A stretch of 64,000 bases of DNA from Polynucleobacter sp. AP-Elch-400A-B2 (GTDB lineage: Bacteria > Pseudomonadota > Gammaproteobacteria > Burkholderiales > Burkholderiaceae): NCBI RefSeq assembly GCF_018688355.1, contig NZ_CP061317.1:1310091-1374090 (forward strand), in the 5' to 3' direction. The translations under genes and the position numbers were made by a program. The notes beneath the pieces were generated by a model. The model searched no databases. It saw only the letters and a program-made list of their open reading frames with translations, and had not been told where the DNA came from. Of this stretch, positions 33,352 to 42,100 are shown piece by piece; the first letter of the stretch is position 1; each line of letters begins with the position of its first letter.

Positions 33352-34269
33352 TTAATTGACCGAGAAACGTCCTGCCACTGCAAATGCACTTACCATCATT
33401 CCTGCAACAAACAATGGCACCCCAAAACCACTCAGAAATAATGCCTGCTTGACTGGATCAAGCAAGAAATTACGCATCATCACTATTTGCCCTGCTATCA
33501 ACAGCACAATCACACCAGCCTGCCAGTAAGCACCCCAGATCAACAGGAGGCCAAAGACGCCAAACTGTGGGGCCAACATCATCAAACATGCATTCTCAGC
33601 GGCGCCTGCAACACCGAGTTGGACAGGCAAGGAAAGTACCCCCATTTGACGATCACCCTCAATTGCTTTGAAGTCATTCAAGGTCATGATGCCGTGTGCG
33701 CCGATACTATACAAAATAGCCAGCAAAATAGAAGGGGTTGAGGGAAACAAATCACCCATCATTACTGCTGATCCTGTAAACCAAGCAAGACCCTCATAAG
33801 AAATTCCACAAGCCGCATTACCTAACCAACCGTTTTGCTTAAAGCGTAATGGCGGCATGCTGTAGAACCAGGCCAACAAAAGACCGAGTAGTGTTGCCAC
33901 ACATGCCCAGGGACTAATTAGCCAGCCCAATAAGAGTGAGAGACCAGTCCAAATAATGGCAACGTATAAACCCCAAGCCCCAGGCATCCGACCAGAGGGA
34001 ATAGGACGCTGCGGTTCGTTAATAGCATCCACTTCACGGTCAAACCAATCGTTTACTGCCTGACTAGCAGCGCAGACCATCGGACCAGCGAGAATGACTC
34101 CAGCGACCAGCAAGTGCCAACGCCCCTCAAAGGAAACGCCAGTTGCAATCACTCCACAGGCAAAAGCCCACATGGGTGGAAACCAAGTAATGGGTTTGAG
34201 CAACTCTAAAATTGCGGATGGCGCAGGAAAGCGGCGCATAGTGGACGTGTTTATGATCGCATCCCCCAT
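33352..34269 (-). CDS. bchG: Bacteriochlorophyll synthase
   Basis: A UbiA-family prenyltransferase of about 305 residues that esterifies bacteriochlorophyllide a with geranylgeranyl diphosphate in the membrane. LLKPITWFPPMWAFACG near the N-terminus and the diphosphate-binding NDWFDREVDAINEPQRP are diagnostic. The start is uncertain: GTG at 34275, ATG at 34269 (chosen) or ATG at 34239. The first two overlap the end of puhE by about 20 bases, suggesting coupling. Confidence 0.94.
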   Translation of the reverse strand: MGDAIINTSTMRRFPAPSAILELLKPITWFPPMWAFACGVIATGVSFEGRWHLLVAGVILAGPMVCAASQAVNDWFDREVDAINEPQRPIPSGRMPGAWGLYVAIIWTGLSLLLGWLISPWACVATLLGLLLAWFYSMPPLRFKQNGWLGNAACGISYEGLAWFTGSAVMMGDLFPSTPSILLAILYSIGAHGIMTLNDFKAIEGDRQMGVLSLPVQLGVAGAAENACLMMLAPQFGVFGLLLIWGAYWQAGVIVLLIAGQIVMMRNFLLDPVKQALFLSGFGVPLFVAGMMVSAFAVAGRFSVN

Positions 34270-35003
34270 TTCCACAAGCCTTCGCTAGAAAAAGGAACCA
34301 CCATCAAAATATGCTCTAAGACTGCCAAGGACAAAATAGCGCCAGTCAATGACATTGAGGCAACCACGAAATCACTCGCATTCGGATCGAGCGCAGCTTG
34401 CCATAATGGAATTGCACAAAGAGCACCGCCAATCACTGATATCGGTAGCAATGGATTCATTGGCTTACAGGTGAAGTAAGTAAAGATATATTTGAGATGA
34501 TTTGGCAGGAAGCGCTCATTGAGATTTAGAACGCCCAAAAAGATATTTAACTTCGCACTTTGCCTCATGAGCCAAAGAATCATAAAAGTCCAAAATCCAG
34601 TCTGATTTGAGCCACCCCAAGTCATTACGGTCACAGCAAGTGCCAGGATTACCAACGCAACCTCATGATGCTGGATCGTCTTAAATGCAAGAAATGCCTT
34701 TTGCCAACCCCGACAATTTTCTGGGCAAGGATCTCGACGAGGACCGGTAACGTAACCAAATAAGAAGCCGATTTCTTGCCAACCCCAAACCAAAATGGCA
34801 CAGGTAAAGCCGCAATAAGCACCGGCTACTGTACTTAAATTAGCACTGGTTTTTAGTCCGACTAAAGCTAAAGCTAAAACCATACCGCTCACCCAAAAAG
34901 CATTTTTATAGGTCGAAGGATGACGTTGGTTTAGCAAGAGAATAATTCCCGTGCTAAACCACCATATAAAAATGGAGTAGAGGATGGGCCAAACAATGCT
35001 CAT
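34251..35003 (-). CDS. puhE: Photosynthetic complex assembly protein 2 (PuhE)
   Basis: A membrane protein of 250 residues and about seven spans, of the DUF3623/PuhE family, linked to reaction centre assembly and bacteriochlorophyll control in Rhodobacter. The beginning (PILYSIFIWWFSTGIILLL) and HHEVALVILALA, GLWKWGMRS blocks fit. I chose ATG 35003, just after the acsF stop, since the family normally starts a few residues before the FxWWFSTG motif; an ATG at 35048 overlaps acsF. Confidence 0.9.
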   Translation of the reverse strand: MSIVWPILYSIFIWWFSTGIILLLNQRHPSTYKNAFWVSGMVLALALVGLKTSANLSTVAGAYCGFTCAILVWGWQEIGFLFGYVTGPRRDPCPENCRGWQKAFLAFKTIQHHEVALVILALAVTVMTWGGSNQTGFWTFMILWLMRQSAKLNIFLGVLNLNERFLPNHLKYIFTYFTCKPMNPLLPISVIGGALCAIPLWQAALDPNASDFVVASMSLTGAILSLAVLEHILMVVPFSSEGLWKWGMRS

Positions 35004-35007
35004 CAGA

Positions 35008-36102
35008 TTACCAGGAAGGAACCATGCGAACATCAGCCGGCAAGGCATTGTCTTGAACTGGCATGAAATACAACTTCAAAAATACAATACCAGCACGAGC
35101 GCCTAAAACGGCAGTTTTCAACTTGTTGATCAGGCCACCCTCTTTTTTATAAACATCCATCTTTTCGAACAGCGCCCTCATCTCTTCAAGGTACTGATAG
35201 AAACGGGGGTCATCCAAATTCACAGAAATTGGGAATACCTGCTTAATAATTTCATTGGTGATGAAAAGAACCTTCTTGTCGTAATCCGTTGGGGAGATCT
35301 TCATCGCCTTGTAGAGTTCAATGCGAGTATGGTCACGCACATACATCGTGGCATATACCGCAAGGATGAAGAAACGAATCCATAGCTTATTAACACCTTG
35401 GAGCAACTTCGGATTGGCACGCATGATTAATGCAAAGGATTCACCATGGCGGAACTCATCGTTACACCAGCGCTCAAACCATAAAAAGATCGGATGAAAG
35501 CGTGTTTCAGGGCGATTTTCAAGTTCTCGGAAAATGGTGATGTAACGGGCATAACCAATCTTCTCTGAAAGATAGGTGGCGTAAAAAATAAACTTAGGTC
35601 TAAAGTATGTATATTTCTTAGATTTCGCTAAAAAGCCTAAATCAATACCGATATTGAAATCCTTGAGCCACTGATTAATAAAGCCAGCGTGACGGCTTTC
35701 ATCTCTGGCCATGTAACCAAATAACATGCGCATATCTGGATTAGTGACCTTACGCTTAATCTCTGCATACAAAATGCATCCAGAGAACTCAGAAGTAATA
35801 GAGCTGATCAAGAAATCCACAAACTCGTCATATAAGGCTGGATGTAGATTGGAGTAATTTTTGTCCATATCTGCAGGGCGTTGAAAGTGATCATGATTAT
35901 TGTCACCTTCATACTCTGCCATCAATGCATCCCACTCAGGGCGCAAGGAATCGATGCTGATACGATCCATCTCTTTAAAATTGGTTGTATAAAAGCGCGG
36001 GCTCAATACAGCATCTTCCAATGCCATCTTGGTAGATTCATTAATTTCACCCTTTGCAGGGATTTGACTTTGCAACATACTTTCTGCGCTATCTAAATTC
36101 AT
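35008..36102 (-). CDS. acsF: Aerobic Mg-protoporphyrin IX monomethyl ester cyclase
   Basis: A 364-residue di-iron oxidase that forms the isocyclic ring using oxygen. Iron-binding motifs: SGCILYAEIKR and ARDESRHAGF in the first half, CNDEFRHGESFAL in the second. Its presence means this step works in air, as expected for an aerobic phototroph; no bchE-type anaerobic cyclase is seen in the window. It lies between puhC and puhE, the usual place in purple bacteria. Confidence 0.97.
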   Translation of the reverse strand: MNLDSAESMLQSQIPAKGEINESTKMALEDAVLSPRFYTTNFKEMDRISIDSLRPEWDALMAEYEGDNNHDHFQRPADMDKNYSNLHPALYDEFVDFLISSITSEFSGCILYAEIKRKVTNPDMRMLFGYMARDESRHAGFINQWLKDFNIGIDLGFLAKSKKYTYFRPKFIFYATYLSEKIGYARYITIFRELENRPETRFHPIFLWFERWCNDEFRHGESFALIMRANPKLLQGVNKLWIRFFILAVYATMYVRDHTRIELYKAMKISPTDYDKKVLFITNEIIKQVFPISVNLDDPRFYQYLEEMRALFEKMDVYKKEGGLINKLKTAVLGARAGIVFLKLYFMPVQDNALPADVRMVPSW

Positions 36103-36130
36103 TTCCTACTCCAAATAAAAAAGAAAAAAA

Positions 36131-36592
36131 TTATTTCACTGTTGCTGCTAATTGCACTGGGTCAAGCAATTTAAAAAATGTTCCAGCATTGGTAGGTCCA
36201 AAAGACTCCAGATCGACCATGCGACCCGTTGCGGTATCAGATAAAGTTAAGCGACCATCCGCTCTATAAATAAGCTCAAACGGTGGCCCACTATCGAGCC
36301 CCCTGCGCTTTCTTTCTTGAGCAAGCCCGCGCAAAGTACCCCTAATAAATCCTGCCTCACCCTGAACGGAGTCGATCTGCTGCCCAGTTTTGTAATTCAA
36401 TACAGCAATCGAGCCATCTGGCCGATCTTCAAAGCGTAACTGCAAGACTTTCACAGGCGCTGCATCCGGCTCTCTCACCTGACTTAAATCGCGGCTATTA
36501 ATAAAAACCAACAGCAACACAATGACAATGCCAGCGGCTACTAGTATCTTAGCCACGGGCGATAGAAAATCTTTTCTTTCTGGAGCACTCAT
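36131..36592 (-). CDS. puhC: Photosynthetic complex assembly protein PuhC
   Basis: A 153-residue protein with one N-terminal anchor (about residues 16-33) and a periplasmic domain. Family blocks LQLRFEDRPDGSIAVLNYKTG and FIRGTLRGLAQERKRRG are clear. PuhC supports LH1-reaction centre assembly in Rhodobacter. Its start overlaps the puhB stop by four bases, and acsF follows after 28 bases. Confidence 0.94.
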   Translation of the reverse strand: MSAPERKDFLSPVAKILVAAGIVIVLLLVFINSRDLSQVREPDAAPVKVLQLRFEDRPDGSIAVLNYKTGQQIDSVQGEAGFIRGTLRGLAQERKRRGLDSGPPFELIYRADGRLTLSDTATGRMVDLESFGPTNAGTFFKLLDPVQLAATVK

Positions 36593-37248
36593 GCCGCCTG
36601 CACTCCCGCTTGCTCAACTTGAGCCTCATGAACTTCCATTTTGCTTAGTCCGGTAGATGCCATCCAGGCTTCTGTCAATATGGTTGCAACTGCCTTGGCA
36701 TTAGGAACGCAACGCATCATAGGCTCTGGTGTCGCTAAACGCCATGGACGCACATGGGGCCATAAATGAAAGAAGGCAATCTTATCCTCGGTAGCAATCT
36801 GCATCGGAATATCGCCCGTTCCATCTTTGTATAGCTTGAGATCTGCACTGCCCAGAGTCTTATAAGGGAGATTAAATGTTACTGTTAAAACAATACCAAC
36901 TCTCATCACGATGCGACGGTTTGTTAAGGTGTACATAGTCGTTGTTGCTGACCAGTAGGCCAATAGTCCAACCAACACAAGACCAATCACGGCTAGGAAG
37001 AAGGCAAGCGCTAAGCTACTCCACCCTTCAGCCAAACCACCCTCACTACCTGATACTGAAATCGCTTGCCAAATCACAATCACCGCAAAGTACAAGCTAA
37101 GCCACTGCAAACGAAATACATGCTTTGCCATAGAGATCCAATTGGGAGCGCCCTGCCACAAGATCACTTCATCTTGTGGCAATGGTTCTGGCAGCCCTAA
37201 GGCAGCTTCAAACTCATACTCTGCTGATTGATGTGGTTTTTGATTCAC
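36589..37248 (-). CDS. puhB: Photosynthetic complex assembly protein PuhB
   Basis: A 219-residue protein with about three membrane spans. PuhB marks: LPQDEVILWQGAPNWISMAKHVFR, TLTNRRIVMRVGIVLTVTFNLPYK (a bacterial PH-like part) and FFHLWPHVRPWRLATPEPMMRC. It aids reaction centre and LH1 assembly. It sits directly between puhA (23 bases upstream) and puhC (four-base overlap). Confidence 0.95.
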   Translation of the reverse strand: MNQKPHQSAEYEFEAALGLPEPLPQDEVILWQGAPNWISMAKHVFRLQWLSLYFAVIVIWQAISVSGSEGGLAEGWSSLALAFFLAVIGLVLVGLLAYWSATTTMYTLTNRRIVMRVGIVLTVTFNLPYKTLGSADLKLYKDGTGDIPMQIATEDKIAFFHLWPHVRPWRLATPEPMMRCVPNAKAVATILTEAWMASTGLSKMEVHEAQVEQAGVQAA

Positions 37249-37271
37249 AAATTACTTTCAATAAATAGCTA

Positions 37272-38042
37272 TTAAATAAGAGGTTCTTGGCGCTCAGGGG
37301 TTGCATACAAAGTGCCACCACCAAAGTAAGCCATGATTTTCTCTTCTTCCAGTAAGGTAATTTGATCCTGACTCCTTAAGCCTGGCACCAAAGCAAATTG
37401 ATTGGCAAGAATCGATTCAACTTTGATATAGTCCTGATGAATTCGAGTGAAATTGATCGGTAGTAATACTCTTCTACCGCCAAACTCTGGCAAGGTTTCA
37501 ATTTCAAAATAGCGAATCACTACCTCGGCCTGATCAATCCAAAGTTCTTTCACGGTGCCGGCGATCAATCCATCGTCACCCATGACCTCCATGCCAACTG
37601 GAGTCTTATCTTGTTTGGCTACAGTAAATTGACCGAGTAGACGTCCAGGCAGAATGCGCTTTTGACCTTCTGATGTCATATCAGGAATGTCTGCACGCTT
37701 TGTAAACGCGCCAGGTCCAACCCCATCTAACATTGGGTTTCCGGTTGGGACTAAAGGAGCGCCATTTAAATAACTTGAAGGTCTAGCGGCTACCTTTTCA
37801 AGGGGCTCATCTTTTGGGACGGTGACATCACCCCAATATTCCGTATGAAAAGTTTTCGGCGCTGGCATACCCGCAATTCCGGCAGCTCGGCGCGTTTCAC
37901 CACGAACATCGTATTCGAGTGGAAAACCTTCACGCTTACTTTCGACAGTAAGGTAGTACACAAGTGCTGCAAAAAATACCCAAAATGCATACAGCACCAA
38001 TTGCGCAACATCTACATATTCTGTAATTGCTCCGGTTGCCAT
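37272..38042 (-). CDS. puhA: Photosynthetic reaction centre H subunit
   Basis: A 256-residue H subunit: one N-terminal membrane span (QLVLYAFWVFFAALVYYLT, about 11-29), then a cytoplasmic PRC-barrel region that caps the L and M subunits near the quinone site. Recognisable blocks are SKREGFPLEYD, GPGAFTKRADIPDM and VEIRYFEI-like VVIRYFEIETLPEFGGRRVLLP. It follows lhaA on the same strand with 56 bases between, the normal bchM-lhaA-puhABC order. Confidence 0.96.
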   Translation of the reverse strand: MATGAITEYVDVAQLVLYAFWVFFAALVYYLTVESKREGFPLEYDVRGETRRAAGIAGMPAPKTFHTEYWGDVTVPKDEPLEKVAARPSSYLNGAPLVPTGNPMLDGVGPGAFTKRADIPDMTSEGQKRILPGRLLGQFTVAKQDKTPVGMEVMGDDGLIAGTVKELWIDQAEVVIRYFEIETLPEFGGRRVLLPINFTRIHQDYIKVESILANQFALVPGLRSQDQITLLEEEKIMAYFGGGTLYATPERQEPLI

Positions 38043-38098
38043 CTTGCTCTCCCTTTTAACAATAACGCTTATCGTGAAAAAACATACTGTGCCACTAA

Positions 38099-39547
38099 TT
38101 AACTTGGCAATTCATCTAAACCAAACTTCTGAGAAACATTGATCCTGGGCTGCTTGTTCATAACAACTAGAGGTCCAATTGCGATCAAAGTAATAAACAA
38201 CAAATAAAATTCAATGTGGTACACAAAGCTATAACCTGTAGCAGCGGAAATCAGGCCATCACCTAGCAAGCCACTGGTCGCTAGACTAGAAATCACATCA
38301 CGAATCACGCCGCCAGCTGCAATAGCAATGCCCGATGCGGTAGCGTGTACTGCACCCCAAGCACCAAGTACTAAACCATTCATGCCGCCTGATTCAAAAC
38401 TCATTGCAGCAGTTAAGGTGCTTACGGAAAATAAGCCACCTCCAAAGCCAATCAAAAATGCACCGCAACGAAATAACAGAGGCGAAAGTAAAGGCTCAGA
38501 AAAAATGACGCAACTAAATGCCAGAATGCCAAACAAGGCGCCAATTGAGGCGAGGCGATAGGGATCAATGGAGCGATTTAAGTAACGTGCCGCTACAGCA
38601 AAAGCAGTCAGAGCCCCTAATGAAGTTAGGCTGGTCAATACTGTAGTTGCGCTGACAGATAAGCCCAACACTTCAGCACCATATGGCTCCAAGATAATGT
38701 CTTGCATACTAAATGCTGCAGTACCCAAACCCAAGGCCACTAAAAAACGCATCACTTTGCCTTGTTTCGCAAAGGTAGCCCAAGTCTCTTTAAAGCTTGG
38801 AGTTTGAATTGAGTAAGCCGTTAAATGGGGTTGGCGAGGTTCTTGCTTCCAGACTGCAATGACATTGAGCAACAAAGTAGTGGCTGCAACACCCTGCACA
38901 ACACGAATTAACAAAATAGGTGTGACATCAATGAGCAAATAACCAAAGATCGCACTACTCACCGCCATACCAACCAACAGCATCATATACATGAGTGCGA
39001 CTACTCTAGGCCTAGCCTCAGGTTCAGCCAGATCTGATGCTAAGGCAAGACCGGCAGTTTGGGTTGTCTGCATGCCAGCACCCACTAATAAAAAGGCTAG
39101 CCCAGTTGCTGCTTGTGCAAACCAAGTAGGCCATGTGGTGTCACCTGACAGCAGAATTAATGCAAACGGCATGATTGCAAAGCCACCAAATTGCAACCAA
39201 GAGCCAATCCAGATATAGGGCACTCTACGCCAGCCAAGAAAAGACTTATGACTATCACTCTTAAACCCAATTAATGCTCTAAAAGGAGCAAATAGCAAAG
39301 GTAGAGCAACCATGATCGACACTAAAGCAGCGCTTACTTGCAACTCAACAATCATCACGCGATTGAGAGTGCCAATCAGCATCACCATTGCCATGCCTAC
39401 CGAGACCTGAAATAGCGATAGCCTCAAGAGGCGACTGAGTGGTAACTCTTTTGTGGCGATATCAGCAAAAGGCAAGAATCTTGGACTTACTCGCTTCCAA
39501 TTTTCAAATAGCTCTTTGCCGCGCCAGGTCAGAGTAAACATTTTCAT
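38099..39547 (-). CDS. lhaA: LH1 assembly protein LhaA (BCD family MFS)
   Basis: A protein of 482 residues and about 12 spans in the PucC/LhaA family. The block PRFLPFADIATKELPLSR, GTLNRVMIVELQVSAAL and IGFKSDSHKSFLGWRRVPYIW is shared with pucC at 25123. LhaA promotes LH1 assembly around the reaction centre. I chose the ATG at 39547, two bases before the end of bchM's stop region; an in-frame start 34 codons upstream lies within bchM and has no homology. Confidence 0.93.
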   Translation of the reverse strand: MKMFTLTWRGKELFENWKRVSPRFLPFADIATKELPLSRLLRLSLFQVSVGMAMVMLIGTLNRVMIVELQVSAALVSIMVALPLLFAPFRALIGFKSDSHKSFLGWRRVPYIWIGSWLQFGGFAIMPFALILLSGDTTWPTWFAQAATGLAFLLVGAGMQTTQTAGLALASDLAEPEARPRVVALMYMMLLVGMAVSSAIFGYLLIDVTPILLIRVVQGVAATTLLLNVIAVWKQEPRQPHLTAYSIQTPSFKETWATFAKQGKVMRFLVALGLGTAAFSMQDIILEPYGAEVLGLSVSATTVLTSLTSLGALTAFAVAARYLNRSIDPYRLASIGALFGILAFSCVIFSEPLLSPLLFRCGAFLIGFGGGLFSVSTLTAAMSFESGGMNGLVLGAWGAVHATASGIAIAAGGVIRDVISSLATSGLLGDGLISAATGYSFVYHIEFYLLFITLIAIGPLVVMNKQPRINVSQKFGLDELPS

Positions 39548-39549
39548 TG

Positions 39550-40275
39550 CTATCGCGCCGTATTTTGCTTGGCCTGCTTCTTGCTGAGACGCATAGCCTG
39601 TGAAAAATAAAAAGCACGCTGTACTTTTTGGGTGCTTACTGGTGCCCAATCAGCTAGACCATCATGCTGACTAAAAGTTCTGGTGAGGGAATCTATCGAA
39701 ATCGGTTGAATAAACGGTGATCGATCGCTACGAGGAAATAAGCTACCAAGAGTGAGCAATGTACTCAGTGCTGCATTGTTAGGAGCAAAAGTAAAGGCGA
39801 TATTGGATCGCGTACGATCGGCAAGCTTGGCCATAGCATCAGCAATATCTAAATGGTGATAGTGAATCATGGAGTCCATACAAACAACATGATCAAATTC
39901 ACCCAGGGCAGGATCAAGCATATCGCCTGAACGAAACTCAATAGAGCCCGCTCCAAAATCATTACCAATTCTCTCGCGAGCCAAATCAACTAAAGTGGGT
40001 GATAAGTCAATCGCCAGGACATGTGCTCCGCGCTTAGCTAAATCGGCTGCTAACACACCAGTGCCACAGCCAGCATCCAACACTCGATGGCCAGTCAAAT
40101 CGCTAGGTAAATAACTGAGCAGTAGGTGGCGCATCTCTTCACGGCCTGCTCTGACCTTGGCACGAATACCGCTCACCTTCGCAGTCGAAGTTAACTTCGC
40201 CCAAGCATCGACTGCCGTTCGATCAAAGTATTCCTCTAGTTGGCTACGTTTTTGGGTGTAGGAGTTTTTTTGCAT
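39550..40275 (-). CDS. bchM: Mg-protoporphyrin IX O-methyltransferase
   Basis: A 241-residue SAM-dependent enzyme that methylates the C13 propionate of Mg-protoporphyrin IX, the step between the chelatase and the AcsF cyclase. Motif I is VLDAGCGTGVLAADLA near residue 66; the N-terminal YFDRTAVDAWAKLTS is typical. It lies 21 bases after bchF. In many purple bacteria bchNBHL separate bchF and bchM; here they do not. Confidence 0.95.
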   Translation of the reverse strand: MQKNSYTQKRSQLEEYFDRTAVDAWAKLTSTAKVSGIRAKVRAGREEMRHLLLSYLPSDLTGHRVLDAGCGTGVLAADLAKRGAHVLAIDLSPTLVDLARERIGNDFGAGSIEFRSGDMLDPALGEFDHVVCMDSMIHYHHLDIADAMAKLADRTRSNIAFTFAPNNAALSTLLTLGSLFPRSDRSPFIQPISIDSLTRTFSQHDGLADWAPVSTQKVQRAFYFSQAMRLSKKQAKQNTAR

Positions 40276-40296
40276 TAGTTCACAGAGTCTTTTAGA

Positions 40297-40971
40297 TTAT
40301 TTCAACCAAGGGGAATATATATAGGCAAGGAGATGCGCAATGATCGCTATAAATCCAAAAAATTGTGCCCCTTGAACCAGATTGCGATGCAACTCTTCCG
40401 CCTCATCCACACTTAAGCCGGTTAAAGTAGCGTGAGAGCTATTAACGCTTGCTGCTTGAGCAGCTTCAAGGCGAATAGCCTCAGCGCCAAGCTGAGACTC
40501 GCGCTGCTTCTTCTCCTGATCTAAGCGCGCCATCCGCAACTTCCAAATAAATTGGCCTGCATTGATCACATAAGTTGCATATGCAGCTAATGCCAAAATC
40601 ATTAATTGATATTGATCTAAGTATCCTGTTGCTAAAGCCACTAGATATAAAGTGTGTAAAAGCAATACCAACATACTGAAGACATCTTCCCAGAAGAATG
40701 CCGGTGCAAATAAGTAGCAATTGAAAACCACTTTTTCCCAAATGCATCCAGTAAGCATGATGGTGTAGAGCGTTAAGGTTTTCACCACCACCGAGATATT
40801 GGCTGCAGACTCCCCTTCTCCTGTCCACAAAAAACGCAGCACTAAATATAAGCTCACTAAAAAAACCAAAAATTGAACAGGCGCTAAGATTCCTTGGACC
40901 AAGGTCCATTTAGTCTCGTCTCTTCTTACCCTTTCCTCTGGGGTGTAAAGTGGCTTATATGTTTTTTCCAT
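40297..40971 (-). CDS. bchF: BchF (3-vinyl bacteriochlorophyllide hydratase) fused to an LH2-type antenna beta polypeptide
   Basis: A 224-residue two-part protein. Residues 1-155 are BchF, which hydrates the C3 vinyl group of chlorophyllide a; RRDETKWTLVQGILAPVQF, CIWEKVVF and FFWEDVFSMLVLLLHTLYL are typical, giving about four spans. Residues 156-181 form a charged, Ala-rich linker. Residues 182-224 are a full LH beta subunit, 37 of 43 identical to PucB, keeping His195, ligand His213 and the SPWLK end. No stop or plausible start divides the two. The basic end of span 4 (WKLRMAR) puts the linker in the cytoplasm, the correct side for an LH beta N-terminus. ATG 40971 matches the family start. 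Confidence 0.92.
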   Translation of the reverse strand: MEKTYKPLYTPEERVRRDETKWTLVQGILAPVQFLVFLVSLYLVLRFLWTGEGESAANISVVVKTLTLYTIMLTGCIWEKVVFNCYLFAPAFFWEDVFSMLVLLLHTLYLVALATGYLDQYQLMILALAAYATYVINAGQFIWKLRMARLDQEKKQRESQLGAEAIRLEAAQAASVNSSHATLTGLSVDEAEELHRNLVQGAQFFGFIAIIAHLLAYIYSPWLK

Positions 40972-41152
40972 GCACAGTCTGCTGTATTTTCCAAAACAAC
41001 TTTTAGACAATCGTTAACGCACTTTTTAAAGCAAAAAGTGTCACAGAAAGTTTACGGTATTTAAGGAAAGAAAGTCCTCGGGATAACCCTAGACTAGCGT
41101 TTCCCCTATGGAAAGTCTGTCAAGAAGAAGGCTAAATAGTACGCAAGCCAAA

Positions 41153-41170
41153 TGTTGTCTTTTTAGGACA
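41153..41170. promoter_or_regulatory. Possible PpsR/CrtJ-type site between bchF and the regulator operon
   Basis: TGTTGTCTTTTTAGGACA matches TGT-N12-ACA but its arms pair poorly beyond three bases; an overlapping TTGTC-N7-GACAA repeat (41155-41171) is an alternative reading. A near match (TGT-N12-ACG) lies at 41039-41056. The 291-base gap is the divergent control region of bchF and ppaA-ppsR, where autoregulation would be expected, but the evidence is weaker than for hemA, pucBA or bchC. Confidence 0.3.
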
Positions 41171-41262
41171 AATTGGGCATTTTTTTGCAATGCAGCATAT
41201 TTTCGGTGTGAATTTGACACCCTACATTTTGTGTTCCTAATTACATCTTTGGGAGATGGGCC

Positions 41263-42099
41263 TTGTCGGAATCGCTGAAAAAAACAATTCAATCTAATTT
41301 AGGCGAATTAGATAATACTGAAATGATGCTGTGGCTCAATAAAACCATCGAGTCTGAAATCATCCCCCGCTTACTCATGGGGCATAAATTAGTTTCCGCC
41401 AATGGTTTAAATGGCGATGAAACTGAGATTGAGGTGAAGCAGTCTGAAATTGTCGACTTTTGCCAAACATTAATAGATGGGCCAGTAGAGGACTGCTTCT
41501 CCTTTATAGAACGCATGAAAAAATCGGGGCATTCTCTTATCTCCCTCTATGTAAATCTCATCCCAGCTTCTACTAGGCGCTTACAAGAGCTTTGGGAGAA
41601 CGATGAAAACAGTTTTACGGAGGTTACATTAGCCCTTGGGCGTGCTCAGAACCTGATTCACCAGCTTAGCCCCATCTTTGTAAATCAAAGCAATTTCAAT
41701 GAGTTTCAGGGAAATGCTCTTCTTGTTAATGTGCCGGGATCACAGCACACCCTAGGCATCTTAATGTTGGGAGAGTTTTTCAAACTAGCCGGCTGGAATG
41801 CAATGGTTGAAATTGAAATTTCTAGCGAAGAGTTAAAGGACCGTATTCGCTTGCAAGCCTGTGATTTAGTTGCCATTTCAGTCTCAACCGAGGCTCAGTG
41901 GGATACAATGGAATCGTTGCTGAAAGAAATAAAAATAGTCTCAAAAAATAAAGAGATATTGACGATGGTGGGTGGCCCGTTATTCGACTTCAAACCGGAG
42001 CTAGTTAGCGCCTGCTCTGCAGATGTTTGCGCCCTTACGGCAGAAGAAGCTATTAAGCGAGTTTCTGACCTGTTATCACAAAGAAATCGCTTGAATTAA
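41263..42099 (+). CDS. ppaA: PpaA/AerR-type cobalamin-binding antirepressor
   Basis: A 278-residue regulator. The C-terminal half is a B12-binding-like domain (GNALLVNVPGSQHTLGILMLGEFFKLAGW, reported here in two parts: GNALLVNVPG and SQHTLGILMLGEFF; later LVAISVSTEAQW and MVGGPLFD). The His in SQHTLG is the candidate cobalamin ligand. In Rhodobacter, PpaA/AerR counteracts or redirects PpsR/CrtJ on photosynthesis promoters in response to light and oxygen. TTG start, with GGGAG seven bases upstream. It lies one base before ppsR, so both are made together. Confidence 0.88.
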   Translation: MSESLKKTIQSNLGELDNTEMMLWLNKTIESEIIPRLLMGHKLVSANGLNGDETEIEVKQSEIVDFCQTLIDGPVEDCFSFIERMKKSGHSLISLYVNLIPASTRRLQELWENDENSFTEVTLALGRAQNLIHQLSPIFVNQSNFNEFQGNALLVNVPGSQHTLGILMLGEFFKLAGWNAMVEIEISSEELKDRIRLQACDLVAISVSTEAQWDTMESLLKEIKIVSKNKEILTMVGGPLFDFKPELVSACSADVCALTAEEAIKRVSDLLSQRNRLN

Positions 42100-42100
42100 G

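Noticed and set aside
40297..40430. A separate antenna gene (pucB2) downstream of bchF.
   Set aside because: There is no stop after the BchF part and no ATG, GTG or TTG with a ribosome site before the TLTGL segment; the sequence reads as one protein.
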